64,000 nucleotides of DNA from Limnanthes douglasii subsp. nivea (GCA_036936605.1 JAUPFV010000002.1:249819305-249883304); one strand, 5' to 3'; numbered from the stretch's first letter, positions 1 to 10,400 are shown. Notes: generated by a model not told the origin, from the letters alone. Translations and numbers: made by a program.

Positions 1-560
1 AAGGAGCTTGAAGAGTTGAAGAAGGACAAGAAATATCTGTCAAACAAGCTGGCCACGTCAGAGAAAGCTAACACATAGCTCCAAACTAAGTGCTCCGGTT
101 TGGAGAAAGATCTCTCCACCTTAAAGGAAGATGTAAAGACTAAATATGGTGCCATGCAGAGCTTGTTGGGTGGAAAGACTTCCCTTGAAGAGGTTGTGTC
201 CAAGGCAACCAAGGAGAAAGAAGACTTGGTGAATGAGTAGGATCTAAGAATTCAGGCCAGCATCGATGAATACACCAACGTGGTGATAGATTCCTTAGAA
301 AAAAGGTCCGCCGAAGTGAAGTCTGGCATGGTACTTCTTTTCCACCAAACGTTTCCGAAGAGGACGCTTGGTACCTTGTGTCAATATGTAGAGTATAAAG
401 ACATCCCATTCCATACGATGGTAGATGGTGATAAAAAGAACTACTCTAGTGGAATTGATTCCACCATTGATGAAAAAGAAGGAAACGGAGAGAGTTGAAC
501 TGCTGAGCTCAAAGGCCCTAAGAAAAAAGATGACGCAGGAACATCTGAAGGGAATAAGCC
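1..560 (+). pseudogene. Element A aORF, C-terminal fragment, antisense to its pol
   Basis: The reading frame begins outside the window. It encodes a charged, Lys/Glu-rich coiled-coil stretch and then a conserved tail segment (around 300-425) with the pattern SGMVLLFHQTFPKRTLG followed by VEYKDIPFHTMVDGD. The same tail is in the element C aORF (SDMVLLFHEKFLKRNLG, PFHTMAEGD; 59760-59870 minus strand), which makes the assignment firm. In-frame stops (around 76 and 238) break the frame. It runs toward the pol of the same element, which is on the other strand. The role of Tat aORF proteins is not established. Confidence 0.75.
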
Positions 561-608
561 CTAAGGTTTTTAACTATCTTTTTTGTTTTATTTATTTTGT
601 GAACTATT

Positions 609-692
609 AAAGTCCTTGGGTGGCCAAGACATTTAAGTAATCGTGTTCGGTTAAGCCTTTCTCAAAACTTAAAGTCCTTGGATGGCCAAGGC
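609..692. repeat. Paired CCTTGG...CCAAGG hairpin motif between convergent genes (element A)
   Basis: Two copies of a roughly 22-bp motif, AAGTCCTTGGRTGGCCAAGRCA, start near 609 and 670. Each contains a small imperfect inverted repeat (CCTTGG, 4-nt loop, CCAAGG). The pair lies just after the aORF stop, between the aORF and pol ends. The same pair occurs at the same place in element C (59491 and 59573) and, worn down, in element E (about 15025 and 15085). Confidence 0.6.
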
Positions 693-999
693 ATATTCTG
701 TGTTCTAATATCATTATCCGGTTTTTACTCGGACATGCTTATCTTACTCAATTTTTGCTCTATTTCATACTTGCTTTCAATATTAATGGCTAATGTTTAA
801 AGAGCCCTTATTTATTTTACAAATATTTAAGATGAGAGTGTTTAAAATATCTGATGACATGTGTTTAATGGTCATCATTCAACCAGATTAATCCGATCTG
901 TCAAAGATCTTTAGTATTAAATTAAAGACTTGAAAGGAATTGTAATCAAATCACTCCGAATATTTTAAGAAGGCATCATATTTCATTAAAAAAACCAAA

Positions 1000-1042
1000 C
1001 ACCTCATTAAAACCTCCCCGCGCCACCAGGGTAGGAAAGAGG
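1000..1042 (-). other. Conserved noncoding block downstream of pol (element A)
   Basis: A 43-bp block beginning CACCTCATTAAAACCTCC and ending GGGTAGGAAAGAGG lies 44 nt past the pol stop. Near-identical or related blocks lie 57 nt past pol in C (59181-59219), 33 nt past pol in B (23496-23537) and 15 nt past pol in D (7181-7222). It is not in a conserved reading frame. Its function is unknown; an RNA-level signal for the gag-pol transcript is my inference. Confidence 0.6.
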
Positions 1043-1086
1043 AAGCCCCCCTAATATTTACATGCAAGTAAATATTTACACAACTT

Positions 1087-2172
1087 TTATTCCAGATATA
1101 ACCGGAGGTGTTCAATATTCCATGGGTGCTTTATGATTCTTCCATCTTTGTCTTGAAGCCTATATGTCCCAGGCTTAAGTTTTTCGGAGACCTCATAAGG
1201 ACCTTCCCAGTTCAGAGCTAGTTTGCTGAACTGCTTCTCCTTAATATGCAAGAAAACCTTTCTTAATACTTTATCCCCTGACTGAAAATCCCTTCTCTTG
1301 ATTTTGGAAGAAAATATGCTTCTCATCAAGCCTTAGTAATTGGTGGTTCTAAGATGAGCCTTAACTCTTCTTTCTTCTATTAAGTCCAGCTGACTTCTAA
1401 TTTCCAATTCATTGGCCTGTTCGGAATAATTGTGGACTCTGTATGATGGTAGAGTTGCCTCTATAGGAGTAATTGCATCCATCCCATACACCAAGGCAAA
1501 AGGATATTCTTGTGTAGCAGTTACAGGAGTAGTCCGGTACGCCCATAATACTTCTTGCAAATAGCTTAGCCACTTCCCTGCAGCCCCTTCTAAATTATTT
1601 TTCAGACTGGACAGAATGGTCATGTTTGCCACTTCAACTTGACCATTTGCTTGTGGGTGGAAATGAGAAGAGAAGCAATGCTGAATGTCCCTGGAGGCAC
1701 AAAAACTTTCCATAACCTTGTTATCAAATTGTGGCCCATTATCTGTGGTTATCTTTTGTGAAACCCCAAATCTGCAACAAATGTTAGACAAGATAAATTT
1801 TATAACAGCTTTCGAAGTAGTTCCTGCCAGGAGGGCTGCTTCTATACACTTTGAGAAATAATCAATGGCTACAATAATAGTCCTACACCCTCCGGACGCT
1901 ACTGGTAGAGGCCCAACTAAATCCAGTCTCCAACGAGCAAAAGGCACTGGCTCAGAAATTGACTCCATAGGAACAACTGGGATATGAATTTTGTTACCAT
2001 ATCTTTGGCATTGGTCACATTTCTTCACAAATTCCTTAGCATCCACCATAATGGAGGGCCAATAGTATCCGGCCAACAAAACCCTCTGGATTAGAGCTCT
2101 ATAACCACAGTGTGCTAATCCCTCTCCATCATGTAGTTCGGATAAAATAATTTGGGACTCTTCAACCCTCAA
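1087..2172 (-). pseudogene. Element A pol fragment: integrase with C-terminal domain
   Basis: Reading from 2172, the fragment starts near the integrase zinc-binding region (ELHDGEGLAHCGYRAL, then CDQCQRY), followed by the DDE core (RLDLVGPLPVASGG; TDNGPQF; ANGQVEVAN) and a C-terminal region (GDKVLRKVFLH, NWEGPYEV, HPWNIEHLRLYLE-stop). A TAA at 1330-1332 interrupts the frame where other copies have a sense codon. Everything upstream of the zinc-binding region is absent, because pol is fused at about 2175 to the start of an LTR. The DDE residues themselves look present. It is closest to the element C integrase. Confidence 0.85.
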
Positions 2173-2174
2173 TT

Positions 2175-2246
2175 CAGCAGCTTATGTCCGAATTACCCCT
2201 GTCCGGATATCTCAGTAAGTCGTGGTGGATTTATCCGGACTCATCA
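2175..2246 (-). repeat. Element A 5' LTR start fragment
   Basis: On the minus strand the segment begins TGATGAGTCCGGAT and continues with a CCGGACAGGGG...TTCGGACA module, which matches the first 60-70 bases of the element C LTRs (53573 and 63046). It then passes straight into integrase sequence. The true LTR is about 415-420 bp in C, so most of it is missing. The junction marks a deletion from inside the 5' LTR to the integrase gene. Confidence 0.7.
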
Positions 2247-2249
2247 ATT

Positions 2250-2790
2250 TTTAGTGGTTTCCCAAAGTTGTTACAATTAAATTGATGATACTTTCCGTAT
2301 ACATGTATTCTGGAAGTCTTTCAATCTTGATCCATACTGTGGTAATAGGATTTTTCGTGTCTAGTGTTGAAATTGATATCTCATTTTAGTAATCTCATAG
2401 ACTTTTCCCCTACCGTCTACACATTTCTGTACCTGATTCTGTTCAGGTCTTCTTTTAGATCAAACTCCGAGAAAATATTCCCCGACTCTCAAATTACAAT
2501 GATGTATTCACCATTTAATTTTTGAGAGTTTAAGAACAAGTTTAAGGATTTTTGGTTAAACAATTCTTGCGTAAATTTACCTACTAAAGTGTGTTTAGTA
2601 TCAATAACTAAATTTTCTATATATTCTTGCTTGAATTGAATTAAAATATGGTCTGATTTATGATCCACTTTTAATGGTTTTAGCTCTTCTTAATTGGTGT
2701 TTTTGCTTGTAATTACTACATATGTTCGTGCCATTTTTCCTTTGTTGTCTCTTATGATATCTTTTTCTTCCTCTTTTTGCAGCAGTTTCT
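2250..2790 (-). pseudogene. Degraded DUF4283-type reading frame
   Basis: The minus strand, read through several stops, gives the order expected of the plant DUF4283 domain: HTLVGKF, then NGEYIIVI, then FDLKEDLNRIRYRNV, then MRLLK, then a worn PITTVWIKI-like block, YMYTES-like residues and LGKPLK at the end (about 2270). DUF4283 domains are common in plant LINE-type and zinc-knuckle ORFs. The start of the frame may continue beyond the D insertion at 13145 onward. It is not a functional gene. The assignment rests on motif order only. Confidence 0.5.
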
Positions 2791-2865
2791 GCTGAAAGTT
2801 GTTTGTTGAAGAATCAGATTGATTATTGAATATTGAAGATCATGAAATCTTCGTTGGTGAATGGT

Positions 2866-2870
2866 GGATT
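2866..2870. repeat. Element D target-site duplication, left copy (GGATT)
   Basis: The five bases before the left LTR are GGATT; the five after the right LTR (13145-13149) are AGATT. One mismatch in an old 5-bp duplication is expected given the decay of the element. Confidence 0.65.
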
Positions 2871-3496
2871 TGTTACGGGAATAACAAGTTTTGCCACGGT
2901 TAAGTCACTGGGATTTTAGTCAAGAAAGAGACAAGGCAAAAAAGGATCATCTCATTCATGGATAGGTTCTTCCTATTTATAATGCTACGAGTTAGTGGGC
3001 GGTTACCCACATTTACATTTAATGCTTCACTAACTCACTAACGTCACTATCCCTATAATTTTGGAGTAAGTAATTTATACGGTTTGACTTAAAAGTCAAA
3101 ACGTGCGTTACATAATTAATAAAGAAACGCTTTGTCTAATCCGCACTTCAAATCAAACTGGGTCATCCCTTGAGTGCGATCAGATCTGTTCTGGTTTGTC
3201 GAGGTCGAACTCACTGATCTCGTGGTCGAGCTCACTGATCTCGTGGTCGACTTATCCTCTTTGAGTTCACACTTAATCTTGATCATATGTTCGCCACATC
3301 CTTAATGTGGTTGATAATTCTTTTTTTAATGCCTCCGAGCTCGATTTGCCTCCGAGTTCGATCTGCCTCCGAGCTCAGACTGCCCTTGAGCTCACCAACG
3401 TTGTAGAGCTCATCTTTTTCTTTATTGCTTGCTCTAATCCAAGTCTGCGGTCCTCTTGCTCGTGCTTGCACTTACTTGGGGGAATCCCCCTTATCA
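2871..3496 (-). repeat. Element D 3' LTR (left)
   Basis: 626 bp. Plus-strand ends are TGTTACGGGAATAACAAG and CCCCCTTATCA, giving the TG...CA form. It contains internal short repeats of CTCACTGATCTCGTGGTCGA and of CTCCGAGCTCGATCTGC type, one copy more than the right LTR. This explains the length difference. Confidence 0.9.
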
Positions 3497-3510
3497 GGGC
3501 TCCCCCTAGT
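3497..3510 (-). other. Element D polypurine tract
   Basis: The minus strand reads TAGGGGGAGCCC directly before the 3' LTR start (TGATAAGG). A purine-rich run in this place primes plus-strand DNA synthesis in LTR elements. Confidence 0.65.
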
Positions 3511-3897
3511 TTATAGGTTTATTAAAAATATTAGTAAAACTGTAAAATAAAATAAATATTAAAATAAAATATTAAATTAATTTCCACAAATAGCCGCGTG
3601 GTGATTTGAAACGTCTTGCTACTTCTTCTGTTGATAGGTGTCATTGATGTAACTGCGACAGTTCTGACATCGCCGTTTCTTCAAGACAACGCCTGGCGAT
3701 TCAGTTTTTTCACAGCTTTTAAGCAATCAATAACGTCACACACTTATTTGGAAAGGTGTATACTCATTCAAACTAAACTGTGTTCATTTTCTTAAGAGAA
3801 AATTATCAATTCTGAAACTATCGCTTCATTTTTGCTGGAAGAACACTCCCCGTCTGCAACCAACGCGCCTGCTATCACATTCTTCAACATCATTCAG

Positions 3898-4070
3898 GTA
3901 AATTATTTCTTAACAGATAAACATTTCTCACTAAACACTTGGGAGAACCCTAGATTTTAGGTTTGCAACTTCTATCGGCAGGTTTTTCCCAAAAAACATA
4001 TTTTCCTAAGTCGAATTGATTGCCCTTGCCTGCTATATACATTCTGGTTCGTATCCTTACCTCATTACAG
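3898..4070 (+). other. Possible 5'-UTR intron of the element D aORF
   Basis: The sequence TTCAG|GTAAATTATTTC at 3898 and CCTCATTACAG| at 4070 give a 173-bp GT-AG interval with a T-rich body, 35 nt before the presumed aORF start codon (4106). There is no transcript evidence; the call rests on consensus and on location. Confidence 0.35.
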
Positions 4071-4684
4071 TTTCTATAAAAACCATAGCACCAAAAAGAG
4101 CAGCGATGGTTAAAGCTTACAAAATTACGCAGCCCATATACGAAGAAATCAGCGATTTCAAAAGTTATTTCTCCCAGATAGCCCATAAATACACTAACTT
4201 AGTTGATGATGGAGTTTCCATCCTCATGGACATATGTGGCATCCTTGAGGATGTGACTATTAGGGCTCCCAGTATAGGCGAACACCCTTACCATACATAA
4301 GAAATGGAGACATGCCTTTTCACTACCCTATTCGATTTGGGGCTAAGATTGCCACTGCCCGAACTCATTCGTGGCTATTTTACTGTGCTTGGCATCTGCC
4401 CTACTAAAATGTCAGCCAATGGTTGGAGACTATTGTTTAGCGTGGTGCTCAGCTCACGCTTGCTTAAGACAGAATATGCCTGACGGACTTGCTATATGGC
4501 ACTGACGTGACCAAAATGTCGAAAGCCCATTTCTTTTATACCCACTTTAAAAGGGTTAATAAAATTGTGGAGCTCCCCTCCTCTGATAGGAACTGGAAGA
4601 ACTCCTTTGTCTTTGTGTCAGGTAACTGGGAACATAGCACCCCCACCTTAAACCTTCAATTAGAAAATAAGTGGAAGAAAAATT

Positions 4685-4767
4685 GTAAGTACTAACAGGA
4701 TTGCGGGAGACAAAAATTTGCTCGATCCTTTGTAAATTAATAACTAATATATCTGTCTTTACTCAAG
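4685..4767 (+). other. Conserved aORF intron, element D copy
   Basis: The donor GTAAGTACTAAC follows the FVFVSGNWE block by about 20 codons and the acceptor is CTTTACTCAAG, giving 83 bp. The donor splits a codon after its first base, as in B (21452) and C (61238). The exon downstream is frame-shifted in this copy. Confidence 0.55.
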
Positions 4768-5787
4768 TGAATTTTCGAATCAGAGTTGGTGGAAAGAAAG
4801 GAGACCAATGGATTACGTAAATCCCTTGATCAGAGTTAGTAACTTGGCTTGTGAAGCTTGGAAACAAGATCCCAATAAACTTTTCACACGATACAACTAT
4901 CTGAAGTCAGGGTTGTGGTCGATTTCGGAGCTGAGAATCGCAGAAGACGGAGAGGTTAGCATGGAAGATGGTTCAAAAGTTACTATGGATCGCATTAGGG
5001 CACTTCTAGAGCAAAAGTACCGGTAGAAGAACAATACTGGTGTCTGACTGGTAGTACCACACGTGGCTCGAAAGAGTGGTGAAACTGGGATTTATCTTCT
5101 GCTCCTGCTAATTCTTACGAGCAAGGAAATAATGCCGCAAAAAACAAAGGAAAAATTATCGAACAATCTGAAAAAGAAGCACCTAAGGTGCCTGAATCTG
5201 CTCAGCCCAGTAAGGTCCGAGCAGAGATAGAAGAAGATGACGAAGAGACTCACTCTGGTTCGCTAAATAAGCCCTGGAGCAAGAAACCAAGGGTGATTGA
5301 AGACGTTGTTCCCTTGAACATGAGGAGATTACAGCTGAGAGATGCAGAGGATGATAACACTGAAGCTACTACCGGGGAAAGAACTTATCCTCTCATCCAA
5401 ACGGCAACACAAGTTAGTAAGGAGCAAAATCCATGGGCTGTAGAGGAGCCGATTGATCTGGTGGGGGATGAGGCAGAAGATGGGAATGAGCCTCAGAAAA
5501 AGAAAAGTGTGCCCCCAGCTCTTGCCAACAAGACAAAACAACTGGTGCTTAGCTCCACCATGGAGAATCTGCCACCCTCAGTAAAAGAGTGAGAAAAACA
5601 AGGGTGATGAAAATGAGTTGGGTCTAGCCAATAGAGGGCGCATGTAGAAGAGCGATCACAGAAGATCAATATTCCTCGCCCATCTTCCTACATGTTCGAC
5701 CAGCTCCGTAGGATTCCTGACTTGTCATATTATGACAAGATATCGATTCCTGAGATCTTGCAAAGACAAGTAGAGCTGGCGATCGAG

Positions 5788-5863
5788 GTAAAAATCTTGG
5801 GATCTGAAAAATGTTTAACTAAAGATTAAAGATATAATTTTAACTTTTCTTGCTTGTATGCAG
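5788..5863 (+). other. Second probable intron in the element D aORF
   Basis: The donor ATCGAG|GTAAAAATC and acceptor TTGCTTGTATGCAG| bound a 76-bp T/A-rich stretch with stops. The flanking coding stretches (PEILQRQVELAIE before, HHHNSFVLGYRN after) are open in compatible frames. No matching intron is visible in B or C. Confidence 0.45.
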
Positions 5864-6584
5864 CATCATCACAACTCTTTCGTGCTGGGCTATCGAAACA
5901 TGTCCCCTACTTAAATGGTGACTATGGAGAAATGGAAAACAGAAGCCATGGCTTTTTACTTAGCTAAACATAGCACTGTAGAGGTAATTCGTTTGAGGCA
6001 TGTTTACACCTCGACCAAACACCAAGCATGCAACCATCGATGCCAAAGCCAAACTGCAGAAAATAGTTGCCACCTTGCAAGAAACTGTGAAATGCAGCAA
6101 CGAGAGACTAGAAACTGTATCCGAGAACCACAAGCTGGTGTTAAGACAAAACGAAAATCTGCTGAACGAGTTGCACACTCAAAGCTCGAACCTGTTGGGC
6201 AGGACTATCAATCAGGTCAAGAGGTCAGAGGAACAAGCGGAGCAGATTGCAGCTCTAACTGCTGATGTGAGTAAGTTGGCCAGTCAGCTGGAGGAGGAAA
6301 GTGCACAGCTCGAACGAGAACGGTAGCAGTGGAAAATGACGGTGGAAACAGCTGCTGTAGAAAGGGAAACTTAAGTGTTTACTGTTGTTGCAAAGATGGT
6401 AGCCAAGGAGAACAGGAAGGCTATATCAGAGTTAATAGCGTTAAATCCTGGGATAAAGCTAGGATCCTTGGCCTCTCTAGTTGAAGCCCCTGCACCGAAC
6501 TCGAGCTTAACACCTCAACCAACCATAGAAGCTAATACTTCTATTGTTCCTACAAAGCTATTGCCTTCCCCTAGTGCTAAGTAA

Positions 6585-7180
6585 CAAAAACTTACACTCG
6601 CTTGTATTATTGTATGGACTTTCATGTTTTTGTATTAAGAATTCGAAGACTTCGTACTACCTGCAGTACTTTTTTTATTTAAACAATGGGTTGAATATAT
6701 GGGATTTACCTTTTGTGAATTAATTAGTACTATAAACGTTTGTGGAGAAAATGTGGGGTATGTGTTTGCTGAACTTTATGGAGATCCTTACAATCGCGAG
6801 CTCAGTAGGGCTCATTGTGTAGCTTAGACAACTTGTGTCATGATAGCATATTCGAGGTGAGGTCTCATAGACCCTATTGCGTAGTCTGTTCTAGACTTGA
6901 TCTTTGACCAGTTCGCGAATATACCAGTACAAAGTATAGGCACAGTATGGCCGTTACGTAGCCCATAGGCGTGGCCAATTAGCTCGTTCGTGTTTATAGA
7001 CACTTAGTCTGGACTCAGTATGGTCTGTTGCGTAGCTAAAAATAACGTGTTCATTGACACATTCGCTGATTGCAAGGATGAAACTTGCAACAAACACACA
7101 GTGGTGAAAGCATAAATTATATTGAAAAACTTCATTAAAAAAATTGTAACAAACACACATTCGCTGATTGTTCGCAGATG
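6585..7180. repeat. Convergent intergenic region of element D with worn tandem repeats
   Basis: Between the aORF stop and the conserved post-pol block. From about 6795 to 7040 there are roughly four diverged units of 60-80 bp, each built around a GTATGG/GTAGGG...TTGCGTAGC core (near 6805, 6870, 6945 and 7015). No coding function is seen. Confidence 0.45.
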
Positions 7181-7222
7181 CCTCATTAAAAAATTTCCTC
7201 GCGCCATCATGGAGGAAAAAGA
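7181..7222 (-). other. Conserved noncoding block downstream of pol (element D)
   Basis: CCTCATTAAAAAATTTCCTC followed by GCGCCATCATGGAGGAAAAAGAG. This is the D version of the block at 1000-1042 (A), 23496-23537 (B) and 59181-59219 (C), 15 nt after the pol stop. Confidence 0.5.
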
Positions 7223-7237
7223 GCGCATCAATACAAC

Positions 7238-8340
7238 TTAAACATTATGGCGATACAACTTTAGGTGATTGACATTCCGAGGATGCTTGAGTGCGCAATC
7301 ATCTTGATCTTCCAATCTGTACGCGCCATGGTGCCCTGTGTATGGGCCCTCCCAATTTGGTCCTAGTTTGCCACCTGTTCCACTACCATAGCCCTGAAAC
7401 ACCTTCTTTAAGACTAGATATCCCTCCTTAAAAGAGTACGGCTTCAAACGAGCATTAAAGCGTCCCATCGTTAGAAGTTTATAATGTTCTTCTCGTACTC
7501 TTTCCTGATCTTGTCGCTCGTCTAAGAGGTCCAGGAAGGTTGACCTAGCTGTAAGGTTTGCCTCCTTTTTGTAGTGCTTGGCTTGGTACTATTATCTATT
7601 GGAATAATTGCTTCTGCACCGTATACCAAAGCAAATGGTGTATCTCCTGTTGTGGAGCGGGGGGTTGTTCGGTACGCCCATAGCACCTCTGCCAACTTGT
7701 CCGACCACTTGCCTTTATCCCCCTCTAATTTTTTCTTAAGCCCTATAAGTAGTGTCCTGTTAGTTACTTCGACCTGACCGTTTTCCTGAGGATAATATGG
7801 GGTGGAGAAGTGCTGGAGAATCTCATATCGTTTGCAAAAGTTGGTAAGAATTAAATTTTGGGATTGTGATTCGTTATCTGTCATTAAAATACGTGGAATT
7901 CCATATCGGGTTAAAATTTGATTATGGATAAAATCACATACCTCCTGGGCGCGTGTTCAAAACAAAGCTTTAGCCTCAACCCATTTGGAAAAATAATTTA
8001 CTGCGACAATAAGGAACTGTTTTTTTCATGTGGCTACTGGCAAATGACCCATCAGATCTATTCCTCATTTATCAAATGGATATGGAGCGGGAATGTCCTG
8101 TATAGGTTCACTGGGTCTATCAGTGTATTCAAATACTCTTGACACTTGTGACATTGCAATACAAGATTCTCTGCGTCTCTTGCTAACTCATGCCAATAGT
8201 ATCCAGCGAGGAGAAAACGACGAATCAGTGTTTGGTGTCCATAATCATCCCCTGCTTCTCCTGAATGTAGATCAACTAGTATCGAACTGGCTTCCACGCA
8301 ATCAAGGCATCAGAGCAAAGGTCGGGTTAAACTCTTCATA
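7238..8340 (-). pseudogene. Element D integrase, broken
   Basis: Reading leftward from about 8340: a zinc-binding region (LVDLHSGEAGDDYGHQTL, RFLLAGYYW, CHKCQEY), then a damaged core, then the block around TDNESQSQN (family TDNG-QF) and YPQENGQVEVTNRTL carrying the catalytic Glu, then WAYRTTPRSTTGDTPFALVYG. The C-terminal region (7468-7238) has YLVLKKVFQGYG, NWEGPY and HPRNVNHLKLYRHNV. The frame changes several times, and the catalytic TDNG is changed to TDNE. Confidence 0.8.
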
Positions 8341-8390
8341 TACAGGATATTTTCGAGGACACAATATTTAGCTGATTTGATCTGCAACGC

Positions 8391-9640
8391 TCAAGCTTCA
8401 TTCTTACTTGCGGGAAATGTACCATGGTTCAAGTATTGTAAATATGAAGTTCTCCAGTCAATATCATTAGTGATTGAATTGATGGTCGCTGTTGCTGATA
8501 CAAGCTCTGTCATGGGGAGTTGTTGGAATAAAACGGTGGGATGCTTTCCCGAAGCTGCGGTCTTAGCTAGAGTATCGGTTACCGAGTTATCCTTTCGTGG
8601 GATCTGCTCATGGAACACGCCGGTGAATTTAGATTCGTACTCTTTGAGCATCACAAGGAACTCCTTGATTCCTTCCCGTCTCACATCATAAATAACCCGT
8701 GTATCATTATCCACCAATTGAGAGTCAGATATAACCTTGATGTTTTGAGCTCCACATATCAAAGCCAACTTAATGCCACAAAGGGTGGCCTCATATTCTG
8801 CGGCGTTATTCGATACTGGGAACTTAAAGCGCACAAATTGCTTGATCTTCTCACCACTTGGAGTCCGAAATATAACATCTGCTCCTCCACCCGACGAAAA
8901 GATGCACCATCGACCTAACGATCTACTGGTTTGATTCGATCGCTTGCATGTCGTCTTTGTCAATCTGTTGTTCTCTGGAGGAGGTGAATTCAGCTAAGAA
9001 ATCGGCGACTGCTTGCCCCTTTATAGCTAAGCGTGGCTTGAACCGGATGTTGTACTCACCGAACTCGATGTTCCATTTGCTGAGTCTACCAGAAGCATCT
9101 GGCTTCTGCAACACTGTTCGTAAAGAGAATGTTGTATGCACCGTAATTATATGCCCTTTGAATTATGGCTTCATTCATCGAGCTGCAACAACCAAACTCA
9201 AAGCAAGTTTTTCGAGGTTCAGATATCTTGTCTACGCATCTGTTAGCGTCTTGCTCGTGTAATATATCCGGCGTTGTACCCCATTCTGATCGCGTACGAG
9301 GGCAGAGCTTATAACAGATGATGACACCGCTAGGTGTATTTAATAGGGGCTCCTCAGGGGTGGGAGCAGACAAAATATCAAGGGAGGTGAGATATTTCTT
9401 GAGCTCAACGAAAGCTTTGTCACACTCTTCTGTCCATGTGAACTTCTTAGTACCTCGCAACACTTCAAAAAAATGATGACTCTTGTCCGATGCACGAGAG
9501 ATAAACTTTGAGAGGGCTGTTAACCTTCTTGTAAGACATTGCACTTCTCTAATATTCTTTGGTGGTTCCATTTTTAAAATTGCATTTAGTTGGACGGGGT
9601 CTGCCTTAATAACTTGTTGACTTACCACATAGCCCAAAAA
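8391..9640 (-). pseudogene. Element D RNase H and archaeal-type second RNase H, broken
   Basis: The first RNase H region covers about 9640-8980: NIREVQCLTRRLTALSKFIS (end of RT), KFTWTEECDKAFVELKKYL, then DASGRLSKWNIEFGEYNIRF and AIKGQAVADFLAEF. The second, Tat-specific RNase H covers 8960-8391, with NNAAEYEATLCGIKLALICG, VISDSQLV, IPRKDNSVTDTLAKTA. Several frame changes separate the pieces. Two RNase H domains in this order are the recognised mark of the Tat clade. Confidence 0.8.
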
Positions 9641-10400
9641 CTTGCCCTTAGCAACACTAAACGAGCACTTATCCGGCTTAAGTTTGAGATTAAATCTTCG
9701 TAATAAATCAAAACAACTTGTAATATGTTCAAGTGTTGCGCTTCTTCATGAGTTTTAACGATCATATTGTCAATGTACGCCTCTAAATGCTGTCCCAAGT
9801 GATCTTTTAAGGCTGTATTCTTCAACCCAAAAGGCATAACTGTATAATAGTAGAGAGTCCTCTCAGTTTGAAAGGTTGTGTGCTCCTGGTCGGATGGGTG
9901 CATGCGGATCTGATTATACCGAGAATATGCATCCGTAAAGGATAAAAATTCGCAACTCGAGGCTGAATCGACCATCTGATCTATTCTTGGTAATGGGAAA
10001 GCATCCTTAGGGCATGCTTGATTTAAGTCGGTGAAATCCACACACATTCTTCATTGTCTGCTCTTCTTTTTTACCAGAACCGGGTTGGCTATCCAGACTG
10101 TGTACCTTGCCTTTTGGATGTGCCCCAACCGGCTTAGTTTGGTCACCTCAGCTAATATAGCGGTCTGCTTTTCTGCTTAAAAAGACATGTGATTCTGTCG
10201 CAGTGGTTTCGTGCAAGGGTTGATAGATAATTCATGGCTTATGATCAAAGGTCTAACTCCCGAGACATCAACTGCCTCCCAAGAAAAGACGTCTAAATTT
10301 TTTGCTAACAAAGTTATAAAACGTACCTTTGAGTCCTGAGACAACTCCTTACCCAACCAAAGCACTCTACCGTCTGTTATGAACGTGTCCACGGTTGTAG
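9622..10400 (-). pseudogene. Element D reverse transcriptase, catalytic motif altered
   Basis: Blocks in order: NLDVFSWEAVDVSGVRP, SRLGHIQKARY, WIANPVLVKKK, RMCVDFTDLNQACPKDAFPL, PRIDQMVDS, SFTDAYSRYNQIRMHPSDQE, VMPFGLKNT, then LEAYIDNMIVKT. The YIDD active-site motif reads YIDN, so the second catalytic Asp is lost. Between VMPFGLKN and the catalytic block about ten residues normally spelling an A-YQRL-NK-F-like segment are deleted. Stops also occur. Confidence 0.85.

Larger units (their letters stand above)
1..2246 (-). mobile_element. Element A: Tat-type Ty3/Gypsy remnant, truncated by window edge and by a large internal deletion
   Basis: Read on the minus strand, this remnant holds a scrap of 5' LTR start (about 2246 to 2175), then integrase (2172 to 1087), then a convergent plus-strand aORF tail (1 to about 560). 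The gag, protease, RT and RNase H regions are missing between the LTR scrap and the integrase. Integrase and aORF sequence, and the intergenic motifs, are most like element C at 53.6-63.5 kb, so A belongs to the same family. Its 3' LTR would lie left of position 1. The deletion leaves it unable to move by itself. Confidence 0.8.
4106..6584 (+). pseudogene. Element D aORF, antisense to gag-pol, with two probable introns
   Basis: The start is the ATG at 4106 (MVKAYKITQPIYEE). A conserved segment follows at 4300-4650: LFDLGLRLPLPELIRGYFTV, MSANGWRLLFSV, then SDRNWKNSFVFVSGNWE, which matches the B and C aORFs (ELFNWGLR-PLDP-IVRYF; FVF-SG-WENG). After a probable intron (4685-4767) come Lys/Glu-rich regions, a second probable intron (5788-5863), a coiled coil (6000-6326) and a tail to 6584. 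Stops at 4298 and 4480 and several frame changes show decay. The conserved block resembles the Pfam family called putative gypsy type transposon (Transposase_28), from memory. It may be a DNA- or RNA-binding accessory protein; this is not known. Confidence 0.7.
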
